NCBI GenBank assembly: GCA_910575625.1
Contig: CAJTFD010000014.1
Coordinates: 1 to 64,000 of the forward strand
Reading direction: 5' to 3'
Source: Clostridia bacterium
Lineage (GTDB): Bacteria; Bacillota; Clostridia; Lachnospirales; Lachnospiraceae
Length of the DNA: 64,000 nt
Shown: positions 1 through 9,441 of the stretch, one piece after another
Position numbering within the stretch: the stretch's first letter is position 1
How the letters are laid out: each line of letters opens with the position of its first letter
The notes under the pieces: generated by a model
What the model was told of the DNA's origin: nothing
What the model saw: only the letters and a program-made list of their open reading frames with translations
The model's database searches: none
Translations under genes and position numbers: made by a program

Positions 1-804
1 GATAAAACGAAATATCCTGGAAAGGTAATTGATTTTCTTCTTCCAGTTATTGTGTTGATCATTCTGTCTATTGTATCGATGCTTTATACGGGGGGCATGT
101 TTAGTGGAGAAGAGACAAGTATCGCAGATGCGTTTGCAAATTGTAACGCTATTACAGGGCTTGCGATGGGCGCGCTCTATACTATCGCTTTTCTTGCAAT
201 GCTTTATCTGCCCAGGAAAATCGTAACACCAAAACAGTTTCTGGACGGCTTGGTAGAAGGCTTTAAGAATATGGTGCCAGCGACATTGATCCTTGTGTTT
301 GCTTGGACACTGAGTGGTATCTGTGGGAGGGATTATTTAAATGCTGGTGGCTTCGTTGCAAACCTGGTGGAGCAGTATAGCGTAGAATTGACATTTATGC
401 CTGCGATATTCTTTGTTGTAGCTATGCTGCTTGCATTCTCTACTGGAACTTCGTGGGGAACTTTTGCAATCTTGCTTCCTATAACGGTATTTGTTTTTGG
501 CGATCAAATGACTTCGCTAATGATCATGACTACTGCTGCTGTATTGGGTGGGAGTATTTGCGGAGATCACATTAGTCCGATTTCTGACACGACTATTCTC
601 AGCTCGACAGGAGCAGAGTGTGATCATATTAATCATGTTGAAAGCCAGATGCAGTATGGTTTGTTGGTGGCATCTATAAGCTTCATTTGTTACTTAGCAG
701 GTGGTTTGTTAGATGATCAAATGATTGCTTTGGCTTTAGGGACTGCGCTGTTATTGGTTATTGTGGGTATTATTCGTAAGATTAATGGGACAACTGAGAT
801 ATAG
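1..804 (+). CDS. Na+/H+ antiporter, NhaC-like (C-terminal part)
   Basis: The reading frame is open from the window edge, so the true start lies upstream; 267 residues are visible. The protein is almost entirely hydrophobic segments, as expected of an inner-membrane ion exchanger. The run GDHISPISDTT at about visible residues 187-197, followed by a short STG and a conserved Cys-Asp-His, is the signature region of NhaC-type sodium/proton antiporters, which extrude Na+ at the expense of the proton gradient. Base composition is AT-rich like the polysaccharide genes that follow, but no functional link to them is evident. An amino-acid or carboxylate exchanger of the same superfamily is a less likely alternative. 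Confidence 0.8.
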   Translation, partial: DKTKYPGKVIDFLLPVIVLIILSIVSMLYTGGMFSGEETSIADAFANCNAITGLAMGALYTIAFLAMLYLPRKIVTPKQFLDGLVEGFKNMVPATLILVFAWTLSGICGRDYLNAGGFVANLVEQYSVELTFMPAIFFVVAMLLAFSTGTSWGTFAILLPITVFVFGDQMTSLMIMTTAAVLGGSICGDHISPISDTTILSSTGAECDHINHVESQMQYGLLVASISFICYLAGGLLDDQMIALALGTALLLVIVGIIRKINGTTEI

Positions 805-880
805 AAGAGTAGAACTGACAAGACCGATTATGCGTATTTGTGATTTTTCATGGTGGTAATATCTAAACAGGAGTCATTGG

Positions 881-2404
881 ATGAGAGAAGTAAGTCAAAA
901 AAAGAGGGTCCTTTACAACTCGATTGCAAATGGAGTTTATCAAATTGTTCTTCTGGTTAGTGGACTGATCTTGCCTAGATTCATCCTTTTCGCTTTTGGA
1001 TCTGCATATAATGGCCTTGTAGCATCGATGACCCAATTCTTAGGCATTACGGAAGTACTGACTATGGGGCTGGCTGGGGCAGCACGAGTAGAATTGTATG
1101 ATTCCTTAGCTCACAATGACATAAATCGGACAAGTGGGATAATTAGAGCAATAAACCAGTATATGTATAAAGCAGCAGGAGTGTTCTTTATATATATGAT
1201 TGGATTATCGATTATCTATCCAACTTTTATGAAAAGTGAATTTTCAATTCCGGAAATCATCTCGCTTTTATTGATCATAGGAACTGGAAATATTATAGCT
1301 TATATATGCGGGTATGCGTACAATGTGCTTTTAGATGCAGACAACACAGTGTATCTTTTTACGGCGCTTAGGATATTCCTAACAATTGCAAATGTTCTTA
1401 TATCCATATTATTGATCAGATGTGGACGATCACTCCAAATTGTGAAACTTGCAAGTGCAGTTATTTTTGCAATCGGTCCATTATTCTTATTTTTTATAGT
1501 GCCTAAGGCATATAAATTGGATCGTCAAGTACCACTGGACAAGTCGTGGCGCAAAAATCAAAAGTATGCTGCTACAAATTCTATTGCCTTGATAATTCAT
1601 GAAAATACTGATGTCGTGCTTCTGACTATTCTTACTTCGACTAAGTTGGTGTCAGTATATTCTGTTTATAATTTAGTGATAAAAGGGTTAAAAGGAGTAT
1701 TAGGGGTTTTCACATCTAGTATGGAACCATTTTTTGGAAATTTATGGGCGAATAATAAGATATCTGAGATGGATTCTGCATTGACCCATTATGAGTATTT
1801 TATTGGATTTTTTGCATCTATTTCCTTATCTGGAGCTCTTGGATTAATTCTTCCGTTTGTTGCATTATATACAAGAGGAATAACAGATACAGAATATATA
1901 ATACCTATTTTTGCGTTTTTAATGGTTATAGCTGAATTTGCTAGATGCATCAGAATTCCATATACTACTGTAGTACAGGCAGCAGGAAAATACAAAGAAA
2001 TCCAAACAGGAGCTTTTATGGAAGCAGGATTAAACATAACTACATCAATATTCTTTACCATAAAATTTGGAGTAGTAGGGGTAGTTATCGGGACGATCAT
2101 TGCAAATCTGTATAGGACGATAAATTATTCTTGGTATGTGTCAAGATGTTTATTGAAGAGATCACTAAAGAGTACATTTCTATTGATTGGTTGGTCATTA
2201 TTTAATATCATCATTAATTCGTGGCTTTTCTCGTTGATATGTTCGGCTATTGGATTAGAGCTCAACACGTGGATAAGATGGATTGTTGGGGCTGGAATAT
2301 TAGTCATCATAGCCTTAGCGGAGGTGTTTATGACATCATCTTTGTTCTATAAGGATGATTTAAAGTGGCTTTATCAGTATGTAAAAAGAATCAAAATAAG
2401 ATAA
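881..2404 (+). CDS. polysaccharide flippase (Wzx/MATE-like membrane transporter)
   Basis: A 507-residue polytopic membrane protein with about 12-14 hydrophobic segments and basic loops. It resembles the oligosaccharide/lipid-linked-sugar flippases of the MVF/MATE superfamily, which move undecaprenyl-linked repeat units across the cytoplasmic membrane. The N-terminal pattern (KKRVLYNSIANGVYQ followed by a long hydrophobic helix) is typical. An AGGAG site precedes the ATG. It heads a set of glycosyltransferase, ATP-grasp and acyltransferase genes on the same strand, which supports a role in export of a cell-surface polysaccharide. The low GC content contrasts with the rest of the window and suggests acquisition by transfer. 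The exact substrate cannot be told. Confidence 0.85.
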   Translation: MREVSQKKRVLYNSIANGVYQIVLLVSGLILPRFILFAFGSAYNGLVASMTQFLGITEVLTMGLAGAARVELYDSLAHNDINRTSGIIRAINQYMYKAAGVFFIYMIGLSIIYPTFMKSEFSIPEIISLLLIIGTGNIIAYICGYAYNVLLDADNTVYLFTALRIFLTIANVLISILLIRCGRSLQIVKLASAVIFAIGPLFLFFIVPKAYKLDRQVPLDKSWRKNQKYAATNSIALIIHENTDVVLLTILTSTKLVSVYSVYNLVIKGLKGVLGVFTSSMEPFFGNLWANNKISEMDSALTHYEYFIGFFASISLSGALGLILPFVALYTRGITDTEYIIPIFAFLMVIAEFARCIRIPYTTVVQAAGKYKEIQTGAFMEAGLNITTSIFFTIKFGVVGVVIGTIIANLYRTINYSWYVSRCLLKRSLKSTFLLIGWSLFNIIINSWLFSLICSAIGLELNTWIRWIVGAGILVIIALAEVFMTSSLFYKDDLKWLYQYVKRIKIR

Positions 2405-2448
2405 TAGACAGAAAGACAAAGCGTATAGTAATGCTTAGGTGGTAGTAA

Positions 2449-3258
2449 ATGAGTCATATTATCCAAACAATAACAAATAGTAATTGGGAAACTAAGAAGC
2501 CAGTCGTATCGGTTATCACTCCTGTATATAATAGAAATGATACAATTATGAGGGCATTAAGATCAATTGCTGATCAGACTTTTAAAGACTTTGAATATAT
2601 TATTGTAGATGATGGTTCGACAGATGATACAGCATCTATAATCAAAGAATATTTGGAGAAAGTTAGCTTTCCTATGATGTTTATTCAGAAAGAAAATGGA
2701 GGAGTACACACTGCAAGGAATGCAGCGATAAAAAGAGCACGGGGGAGGGTATACTGCTGTCTTGACTCTGATGATGAGTTCCTTCCAGATGGTTTACAAA
2801 AGCTTTGGCAGGGATGGGAATCTATACCCATAAATAAAAGGAATGAATATTTTGAGGTTAAAGCTAGAGTTTTGGATCAGGACGGGAATGAGGTTGGACC
2901 TAGATTTCCTAAATCGATAAATGGAAGACCATGGGAAGAGATTAAGGAGTATTACGAATCAATATCTGCAGAACATGTTGGACTGAGACGTTTAGATATC
3001 ATGAAAGTGAACCTTTGGCCTGAGCCAGAAGGTGTATCTTTTGTTGGAGAGAATATAATTTGGTATAGACTTAGAGAGCGATATAAAACATGGCTTATCA
3101 ACGACTGTGTTCAAGTGTATCATATGGAAGGGATTGAACATCTCGACGTGTCACTTAGCAAGAATAACAGAAGTATAGTTTTCTGCAATAACATGTTTTG
3201 GAATATAACATATACACTCAATCATTGGAAACTGTACGGGAAAAGATTAAAAAAATAA
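2449..3258 (+). CDS. family 2 glycosyltransferase (probably truncated by a frame change)
   Basis: The 269-residue product has a GT-A fold start: VSVITPVYNR near residue 25, VDDGSTDDT at 53-61 and the metal-binding LDSDDE at 105-110, the hallmarks of inverting family 2 glycosyltransferases. It would add a sugar to a lipid-linked precursor at the inner face of the membrane. The frame ends at TAA directly after an A7 tract (3249-3255). Reading on in the -1 frame adds about 58 residues ending in a hydrophobic helix, which looks like the natural C-terminus of this group. Either the full product needs a -1 frameshift or the gene has slipped by one base. The N-terminal catalytic domain is complete. 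Confidence 0.85.
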   Translation: MSHIIQTITNSNWETKKPVVSVITPVYNRNDTIMRALRSIADQTFKDFEYIIVDDGSTDDTASIIKEYLEKVSFPMMFIQKENGGVHTARNAAIKRARGRVYCCLDSDDEFLPDGLQKLWQGWESIPINKRNEYFEVKARVLDQDGNEVGPRFPKSINGRPWEEIKEYYESISAEHVGLRRLDIMKVNLWPEPEGVSFVGENIIWYRLRERYKTWLINDCVQVYHMEGIEHLDVSLSKNNRSIVFCNNMFWNITYTLNHWKLYGKRLKK

Positions 3259-3428
3259 AAATATTTTTTTCTCGTGAACTGATGAAGAGTGTATTGATGA
3301 TTAAAAAGCATAGTATTCCAAACATAACATTAGAGAGCAGAGTAGATAGATTGTTTTCTATCGTACTGAGTGTTCCCGCATTTTTCGCAGGATTGTTGTA
3401 TTGTAAAATAAGACTAAGTCAGCCGTAA
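3255..3428 (+). other. C-terminal extension of the glycosyltransferase in the -1 frame
   Basis: This stretch is open in the frame reached by slipping back one base on A_AAA_AAA just before the TAA stop of the upstream glycosyltransferase. It encodes a basic segment followed by a hydrophobic segment (LFSIVLSVPAFFAGLLYC) and then a short tail. It has no convincing start and ribosome site of its own, and the basic-then-hydrophobic pattern fits the membrane-associated tail of family 2 glycosyltransferases. I therefore read it as the displaced C-terminus, not a separate gene. Confidence 0.6.
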
Positions 3429-3475
3429 AAGCTATTTTATTTTTCACTGTGAAAGAAGGCAACAGGAGGTTTGCT

Positions 3476-4657
3476 GTGTCAATAAAAGAAGGATTGAAAA
3501 AGAGATTAAAAAATTTTCAAGACAAAAGATTCATTTCAGGGCATAGAAAAGTAGAGCTTAACAAATCAATTGAAGCTGAGAGAGTGAAATTGTATGAAAA
3601 TATTATTTTGACGGAAAAACAAATAAGAGAAATAGATAATCTCTTTTTATTAAATTATGGAGAGAAGATTCCGTATAATTGGCATAGGATCTATACTTCA
3701 TATACGGGTCATTTTGATGCTTATTATTTTCCGGAATATTTATATATTTCAGAGTTTGAACATTTCATGATACCCGATAAGCAATATGCAGATGTCATGG
3801 AAAATAAGAATATCATTTCTATTCTTGCTCGTGGCGTAGGGGTTGAAACGCCGGGTATCGTGTGTTCATGTGCTGCTGGTATGCTCCGAGACTCGAATTA
3901 TAATCTCATAACAATGGATGTTGCGCTTGAGCTGATCCTTGATGCTGGTGCTGTCTTTATAAAACCTACAGTTGATAGTGGATCTGGTAAAGGTTGTAAA
4001 TTATATTCTTCAATTGATCCTACAATTATCGAAGAAATAAAAAACTATCTTTTTTTACTAAAGGGAGAATATGTGGTCCAGAATGTAATTCGCTGCCATG
4101 ATAGCATACGAAAGATATATTCTGAAAGTGTCAATACATTTAGGGTGATAACGTATAGATGGATCAAGGAGGGCAAACCATTTGTTACACACATGCCTGT
4201 TATTATGAGGATAGGGTGTGGTAGAAACTACTTAGACAATGCACATGCAGGCGGAATGTTTATCGGTGTTGAAGATAACGGGGAATTACATAAAATAGCA
4301 TTTACAGAGTTTGGAAAAAAATATAATATGCATCCAGATACAGACCTTGTATTTGAAGGATATTGTATTGAGAATTTTGACAAAGTGATTGTAGCGGCTG
4401 AAAAGATGGCGTGCGCTTTGCCACAAGTTGGAGTAGTAAATTGGGATTTTACTATTAATTCAGAGGGATTGCCTGTATTGGTAGAGGCAAATTGTGTAGA
4501 CGGATCAATATGGCTTATAGAAATAGCTCATGGGGTTGGCGGATTTAAAGAAAACACTGAATCAGTACTTAAATGGATAGCGTTACAAAAAAAGTTAAAC
4601 ATTGATGAAAGGAAAAAGTATCCATATGGTCTGATGACTGTGGAAAAGGAGGATTAA
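3476..4657 (+). CDS. ATP-grasp protein of the sugar-transfer-associated type (first copy)
   Basis: I chose the GTG start because AGGAGG lies six bases upstream; an in-frame GTG at 3449 lacks such a site. The 393-residue product has an ATP-grasp layout: a lysine and glycine-rich nucleotide loop (IKPTVDSGSGKG, near residue 163), NTFRVITYRW, the glycine-rich DNAHAGGMFIGV segment, and a metal-binding VEANC near the C-terminus. ATP-grasp enzymes make acyl-phosphate intermediates and join a carboxylate to an amine or thiol. Its place among polysaccharide genes suggests it attaches an amino acid or similar acid to a glycan precursor; that is inference. It is a tandem paralogue of the next gene. Confidence 0.75.
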   Translation: MSIKEGLKKRLKNFQDKRFISGHRKVELNKSIEAERVKLYENIILTEKQIREIDNLFLLNYGEKIPYNWHRIYTSYTGHFDAYYFPEYLYISEFEHFMIPDKQYADVMENKNIISILARGVGVETPGIVCSCAAGMLRDSNYNLITMDVALELILDAGAVFIKPTVDSGSGKGCKLYSSIDPTIIEEIKNYLFLLKGEYVVQNVIRCHDSIRKIYSESVNTFRVITYRWIKEGKPFVTHMPVIMRIGCGRNYLDNAHAGGMFIGVEDNGELHKIAFTEFGKKYNMHPDTDLVFEGYCIENFDKVIVAAEKMACALPQVGVVNWDFTINSEGLPVLVEANCVDGSIWLIEIAHGVGGFKENTESVLKWIALQKKLNIDERKKYPYGLMTVEKED

Positions 4658-4658
4658 T

Positions 4659-5731
4659 GTGAGTGTTTTGCATATGGCATATAGAGCAAATGAGAAAATA
4701 GTTAGACGGGCAAAAAATATCCAGAGAAAACGGAGAGATAAAAAGGATATTTATGCGTTGATGGTTAATGATGGGAGAGTGGAAGAAGAACAAAAGAAAC
4801 GGATTCGAGATTTTTGGAAGCCATATGGGAAGACGGATCCAATATTTCAGAAGTATTATTATGAGAAAAATGGTCAAGTTGACTTCAGGTATATTCCAGA
4901 TGACCTTTATTATACAGAAATTCAGTATTATTATAACAAGATGCCTGCTGCAGAAATTGTAGATCATAAGGGATATTATGAGTCACTATTTCCTGATATT
5001 AAGCATCCCGTTACTATTTCAAAAAGACTAAATGGATATTGGATAGTAGACAATAAGTGTGTAAGTATTGATAAGGTTGTTGAGCGATTGTGTTCCAGTG
5101 ATATTATTTTTATCAAGCCTGCTACTGGATCAAATGGGGGGGTGGGATAAAAATTCTCGAAGGAAACTCCGTATCACTTGATGGATTTAGAAATGCAATC
5201 GGGAATATTCGGGGTGATATTGTTGTTCAACAAAAGGCAGAACAGTGTCCAGAGTTAAATGCAATTTACAGGCATTCAGTAAACACTATGCGTATCATGT
5301 CTATAATTGATAAGACAGGTGAGGTGATCATTCTTTCAAGATCTTTACGGATGGGAACTGGAGGGGGCCGTCTAGATAATGCGCATAGCGGAGGAATATT
5401 TATTGGATTGGATGAAAATGGAAGATTAAAAGAATATGCGTTAACACTTAATGGGACGAAATATTATAAACATCCGGATACAGGGATAATATTTAAAAAT
5501 GTAGTTTTACCAAGTGTTTCATTGGTTGACGAGGCAGTTAAGAAATGTGCGATTCGTGTCCCTGCTTTTAGGATCGTAGCTTGGGATATCATAGTAGATA
5601 GTAAGTATGAGCCAACGATGATAGAAGCCAATTTTTTTTGTGCGGGACTTGATGTTCCTCAGTTGAATAACGGGCCTTTGTTTGGTGATAGGACAAAAGA
5701 GTTTTTGGATGAGGTTTATGGACAACAATAA
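4659..5731 (+). pseudogene. second ATP-grasp protein, interrupted at a G7 tract
   Basis: The start is GTG with AGGAGG six bases upstream, one base after the stop of the first copy. The frame is open to 5150, where it ends inside the nucleotide-binding glycine loop (IKPATGSNGG) because of a run of seven G at 5136-5142. One extra G would give SNGGGGIKILEG and lead into the frame that stays open to 5731. The restored protein (about 357 residues) has the same landmarks as its neighbour: NTMRIMSI, DNAHSGGIFIGL and MIEANFF. As read, the product would lack its catalytic half. This could be slipped-strand phase variation, recent inactivation or a homopolymer reading error. Confidence 0.8.
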
Positions 5732-5760
5732 TGACATATTACAGGATGTGACAACCGATA

Positions 5761-6549
5761 ATATACATAATTGCACCTTTTGCAAAACAATTTAAATGAT
5801 TCTTATAATGCTTTATCATAGTTTTGTGTTTTGGACTGGAATATTGTGGGATTCAAAGCCTATACTTTCAGCCCCGATTATCGGAATGATAGCCGTATGG
5901 CTAAATTTTTATCATGTATATGCATTCACGCTCATCTCCGGATATATTTTTTCCTTCATTAATAATGAGGGGGGACAGCAGGTTTCTTGGATTCATAGAG
6001 AATAAAGGAAAACGTTTGTTGATACCATATGTTTTTACAGTAATTCTTTGGGTTCTTCCGATTGATAAATTACTATTCAACCCTTCAATAGAGAGTATTA
6101 TCAATAATTATGTTCTAGCTATAGGTCCAAGCCAGCTTTGGTTTCTCTGGATGCTATTTGATGTATTTGTCATTGTAGGGCCGTTGAGGAAGATAGTGTT
6201 GAAGTATCCAATAGTTGGATGGATGATTGTTTTGTTTTTCAGCATCGGCATGAGGATTCGAGTAAAGGAAGAAAAGAAGGAAAAACTGGTTTAGGTAACG
6301 CTACAAGCATTAGCCATACGTATTCCTTGGCAAAAAAACGGATTTTTCAAGACATTGGCTTCCTACTCCATGCCAATGTACCTATTTCACCAGCAAATTA
6401 TTTATTTCGTTATTGTTGCTTTGGATGGGAAGGTTAACCCGTGGGTTAATGTTGGAATGAATTTCATTGTTGTGGTCATCGGCAGTTTTCTTATCAGTGC
6501 GTTACTTATGCGTTGGAAGATTACTCGGTTCCTAATTGGAGAAAAATAA
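5761..6549 (+). pseudogene. decayed acyltransferase-3 family membrane protein
   Basis: Pieces of a membrane O-acyltransferase (acyltransferase-3 family, which acetylates sugars) lie in two frames. An N-terminal part contains APFAKQF, MILIMLYHSFVFWTG (the H of the active-site region) and FTLISGYIFSF. The frame then changes at a G6 tract (5969-5974; G5 would restore DSRFLGFIENKGKRLLIPYVF). The middle runs to a stop at 6292-6294, and the C-terminal MPMYLFHQQIIYF block follows in the same frame. About 60-70 residues that normally lie between the middle and C-terminal blocks appear to be missing, and another frame break precedes the ATG at 5796. With several lesions this is a true pseudogene, unlike its upstream neighbours. 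Confidence 0.8.
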
Positions 6550-6571
6550 AAAGATATTTGGAGAGGATTAA

Positions 6572-7654
6572 ATGAAACCAATCAACATACAATTGAACGA
6601 TAAGACAATCTTGATCACAGGTTCTCCAGGTTTTATCGGAGCAAATCTTGCCCTGCGTCTTTTGCGTAGTCTCCCATCCGGTTACATCGTTAGCTTTGAC
6701 AACATGAACGACTACTATGATGTAAGTTTAAAGGAGTACCGTCTTGCAGAGATTGAAAAGATTGCGGCACACAGCCATGTCAAGCATACATTTATCAAAG
6801 GTGATCTGTCTGACAAAGCTCTTATCGACAGCATATTTGAGCGGTACAAGCCGGATGTCGTGGTAAATCTCGCAGCTCAGGCAGGAGTTCGTTACTCGAT
6901 CACCAATCCCGACGCCTACATTAATTCTAACATGATCGGCTTTTACAATATCATTGAGGCTTGCCGCAACAATCCCGTTGAGCATTTGGTTTACGCATCG
7001 TCATCGTCCGTCTACGGCGGCAACAAAAAGGTTCCATTTTCAATCGATGATAAGGTGGACAACCCTGTTTCTCTTTACGCCGCAACAAAAAAAAGTAACG
7101 AGCTGATGGCGCATTGTTACAGCAGGCTCTATGATATTCCGACGACGGGGCTTCGCTTCTTTACGGTCTATGGACCCGCCGGACGCCCGGATATGGCATA
7201 CTTCGGGTTTACGGGCAAGCTCGTTAAGGGCGAAAAGATCAAGATTTTCAATTACGGCAACTGCAAGCGTGACTTCACATACGTTGACGATATTGTAGAG
7301 GGTATAATCCGTGTCATGCGGAAATCGCCGGAAAAGAAAGCCGGTGAGGACGGTTTGCCAATCCCGCCATATGCAATCTATAACATCGGCGGTGGGACTC
7401 CCGAAAACCTTCTTGATTTTGTAAATATCTTGTCTGAAGAACTGGTCCGAGCAAATGTTTTGCCCGATGATTTCAATATTGAAGACCATATGGAGCTTGT
7501 GCCAATGCAGCCGGGAGACGTGCCAGTAACGTATGCGGATTCGTCCGCGCTGGAACGTGATCTTGATTTTACGCCGAAAATAAGGCTACGCGAGGGCCTG
7601 CGTAAATTTGCGGAATGGTATTATGAATATTATATAGAGGAGACGGAAAAATGA
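6572..7654 (+). CDS. NAD-dependent UDP-sugar epimerase (UDP-glucuronate 4-epimerase-like)
   Basis: A 360-residue short-chain dehydrogenase/reductase of the extended type. The NAD-binding glycine motif TGSPGFIG is at residues 16-23, the SSSVYGG block follows, and the catalytic pair Y169/K173 sits in SLYAATKK. The segment [17 protein letters not shown] is characteristic of UDP-glucuronate 4-epimerases and close relatives, which interconvert UDP-glucuronate and UDP-galacturonate. The next gene makes UDP-glucuronate and overlaps its 3' end by four bases, which fits that substrate. GC content is between that of the AT-rich island and the rest of the window. Confidence 0.85.
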   Translation: MKPINIQLNDKTILITGSPGFIGANLALRLLRSLPSGYIVSFDNMNDYYDVSLKEYRLAEIEKIAAHSHVKHTFIKGDLSDKALIDSIFERYKPDVVVNLAAQAGVRYSITNPDAYINSNMIGFYNIIEACRNNPVEHLVYASSSSVYGGNKKVPFSIDDKVDNPVSLYAATKKSNELMAHCYSRLYDIPTTGLRFFTVYGPAGRPDMAYFGFTGKLVKGEKIKIFNYGNCKRDFTYVDDIVEGIIRVMRKSPEKKAGEDGLPIPPYAIYNIGGGTPENLLDFVNILSEELVRANVLPDDFNIEDHMELVPMQPGDVPVTYADSSALERDLDFTPKIRLREGLRKFAEWYYEYYIEETEK

Positions 7655-8889
7655 ATATATCCATCGCTGGTACAGGCTATGTCGGCTTGTCGTTAGCCGT
7701 GTTATTAGCACAGCATAATAAAGTTACTGCGGTTGATATAATCCCCGAAAAGGTGAAGATGATAAACAACCGCAGATCGCCCATACAGGACGAATATATA
7801 GAAAAATATCTTGCCAAAAAGGAATCGAATCTGATGGCTACACTTGACACGGAAGCGGCGTACAAAGACGCGGATTTTGTCGTGATTGCTGTACCGACAA
7901 ATTATGACAGCCAAAAGAATTATTTTGACACATCGGCGGTCGAATCGGTGATCAGGCTCGTAATGCGATACAATCCCAACGCCGTAATGGTTATCAAATC
8001 GACCGTTCCTGTCGGATTTACAGCAAGCGTGAGAGAAAAATACAACTGCAAAAACATCATTTTCAGTCCCGAATTTCTCCGTGAATCCAAGGCTCTTTAC
8101 GACAACTTTTATCCAAACCGTATAATTGTCGGCACGGATATGGAAGACGAAAAACTTGTGAAAGTGGCAAATGATTTTTCAAAGCTCTTGCGTGACGGCG
8201 CAATAAAAGAGGATGTCGATACGCTTATCATGGGCTTTACTGAAGCTGAAGCGGTCAAGCTGTTCGTAAATACATATCTTGCTCTGCGCGTAAGTTATTT
8301 CAATGAGCTTGACACATACGCCGAGATGAAAGGACTCGATACGGCGGATATTATCAAAGGTGTATGCCTTGATCCGCGCGTTGGTGATTTTTACAACAAT
8401 CCTTCTTTTGGCTACGGCGGCTACTGTCTGCCAAAAGATACAAAGCAGTTACTCGCCAATTATGTAGATGTGCCAGAAAATCTGATCCAAGCCATTGTGG
8501 AGAGCAATCGCACCCGCAAGGACTTCATTGCCGACCGCGTACTCCGCATGGCGGGTTATTATGGTTATGAGACGGATAATAGTTACGTCAGCTCGAAAGA
8601 AGCGTCCGTTACAATCGGTGTTTATCGCCTGACAATGAAGAGTAATTCTGATAACTTCCGGCAAAGCTCTATTCAAGGCGTTATGAAGCGTATCAAAGCA
8701 AAAGGAGCTACTGTTATTATCTACGAGCCGACGCTGGCGGACGGGACAACGTTCTTCGGTAGTTTGGTCGTCAACGATTTTGATAAGTTTAAAAATATGT
8801 GTGATATTATCATCGCCAACAGATATGATTCTTGCCTTGATGATGTAGCGGAGAAGGTTTATACAAGAGACCTGTTTGGGCGCGACTGA
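7651..8889 (+). CDS. ugd: UDP-glucose 6-dehydrogenase
   Basis: A 412-residue nucleotide-sugar dehydrogenase that oxidises UDP-glucose to UDP-glucuronate using two NAD+. The Rossmann motif GTGYVGLS is at residues 7-14, VPTNYD and the SPEFLRES block follow, and the catalytic cysteine is C259 in [13 protein letters not shown]. The UDP-binding C-terminal domain is complete. It overlaps the epimerase gene by four bases, so the two are translationally coupled and probably supply UDP-hexuronic acids to the polysaccharide made by the upstream genes. Codon use differs from the AT-rich cluster, suggesting a separate origin. Confidence 0.92.
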   Translation: MNISIAGTGYVGLSLAVLLAQHNKVTAVDIIPEKVKMINNRRSPIQDEYIEKYLAKKESNLMATLDTEAAYKDADFVVIAVPTNYDSQKNYFDTSAVESVIRLVMRYNPNAVMVIKSTVPVGFTASVREKYNCKNIIFSPEFLRESKALYDNFYPNRIIVGTDMEDEKLVKVANDFSKLLRDGAIKEDVDTLIMGFTEAEAVKLFVNTYLALRVSYFNELDTYAEMKGLDTADIIKGVCLDPRVGDFYNNPSFGYGGYCLPKDTKQLLANYVDVPENLIQAIVESNRTRKDFIADRVLRMAGYYGYETDNSYVSSKEASVTIGVYRLTMKSNSDNFRQSSIQGVMKRIKAKGATVIIYEPTLADGTTFFGSLVVNDFDKFKNMCDIIIANRYDSCLDDVAEKVYTRDLFGRD

Positions 8890-8899
8890 ACTATGATAG

Positions 8900-9260
8900 C
8901 TAGTGCTCCATTCGGGCAGAAATTACAGCCTGGCGGCTCATGATCCCTATTTCAATCTCTGCCATATCCAGCCAACTTCCATGTTCTGGTGTGTAATGCC
9001 ATCCGGACCGTTCTGCCAGCCTGCATGTCTCCTCTGGCCGGAATGCTTTATACAGTGAAGACACTGCATGGGTATCCAGGTTGTCCGTAACAAGGATGAT
9101 CTTTTCTGCCCTAGGATACAGCACATCCGATGTGTACTTTAAGATATTTGTGATATTTATACAGTTGCGCGTCTCTGTAACGACTGTTTTCTGTTTTTTC
9201 GGTTTCCCTGGTCCACAGGGGAGCCGTTCTTCTTTTATCCGCTGTTTAATTGCTTTAAAC
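8900..9260 (-). pseudogene. IS630-type transposase remnant
   Basis: On the minus strand the segment encodes the C-terminal DDE region of an IS630/Tc1-like transposase: ILVTDNLDTHAVSSLYKAF with the second catalytic Asp, then HYTPEHGSWLDMAEIEIG with the third acidic residue. The frame continues about 45 codons upstream of the first possible start, but no N-terminal helix-turn-helix domain is present and the C-terminus is cut short after SRQAV. It is therefore an inactive remnant. It sits exactly where the low-GC sugar cluster meets ordinary chromosome, so it may mark an old insertion or recombination event. Confidence 0.75.
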
Positions 9261-9441
9261 AGTTGTGAACAGCCTTCGAATGGTATATACTATTTTCTAT
9301 GAGACATTCTCCTCTTTTGAGGTTGTTTTTTGTGGTGAAAATAGTATACACTAAAAAAGGACGGATGTCTTGTTTTTGTGCAATTTTTCGAATATTCTCA
9401 TTCATAGTTTCATTTTTGAGGATTTTTGACTGTCCAGCCAC
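9261..9441. other. unassigned spacer between IS remnant and Uma2 gene
   Basis: An AT-rich stretch with no convincing gene, RNA or strong repeat. Short open frames occur on both strands but lack ribosome sites and recognisable motifs. It may be further degraded insertion-sequence DNA. Confidence 0.4.

Noticed and set aside
9235..9441. A 68-codon minus-strand frame next to the IS630 remnant
   Set aside because: It has no motif, no ribosome site and an odd composition; it is probably noncoding spacer.
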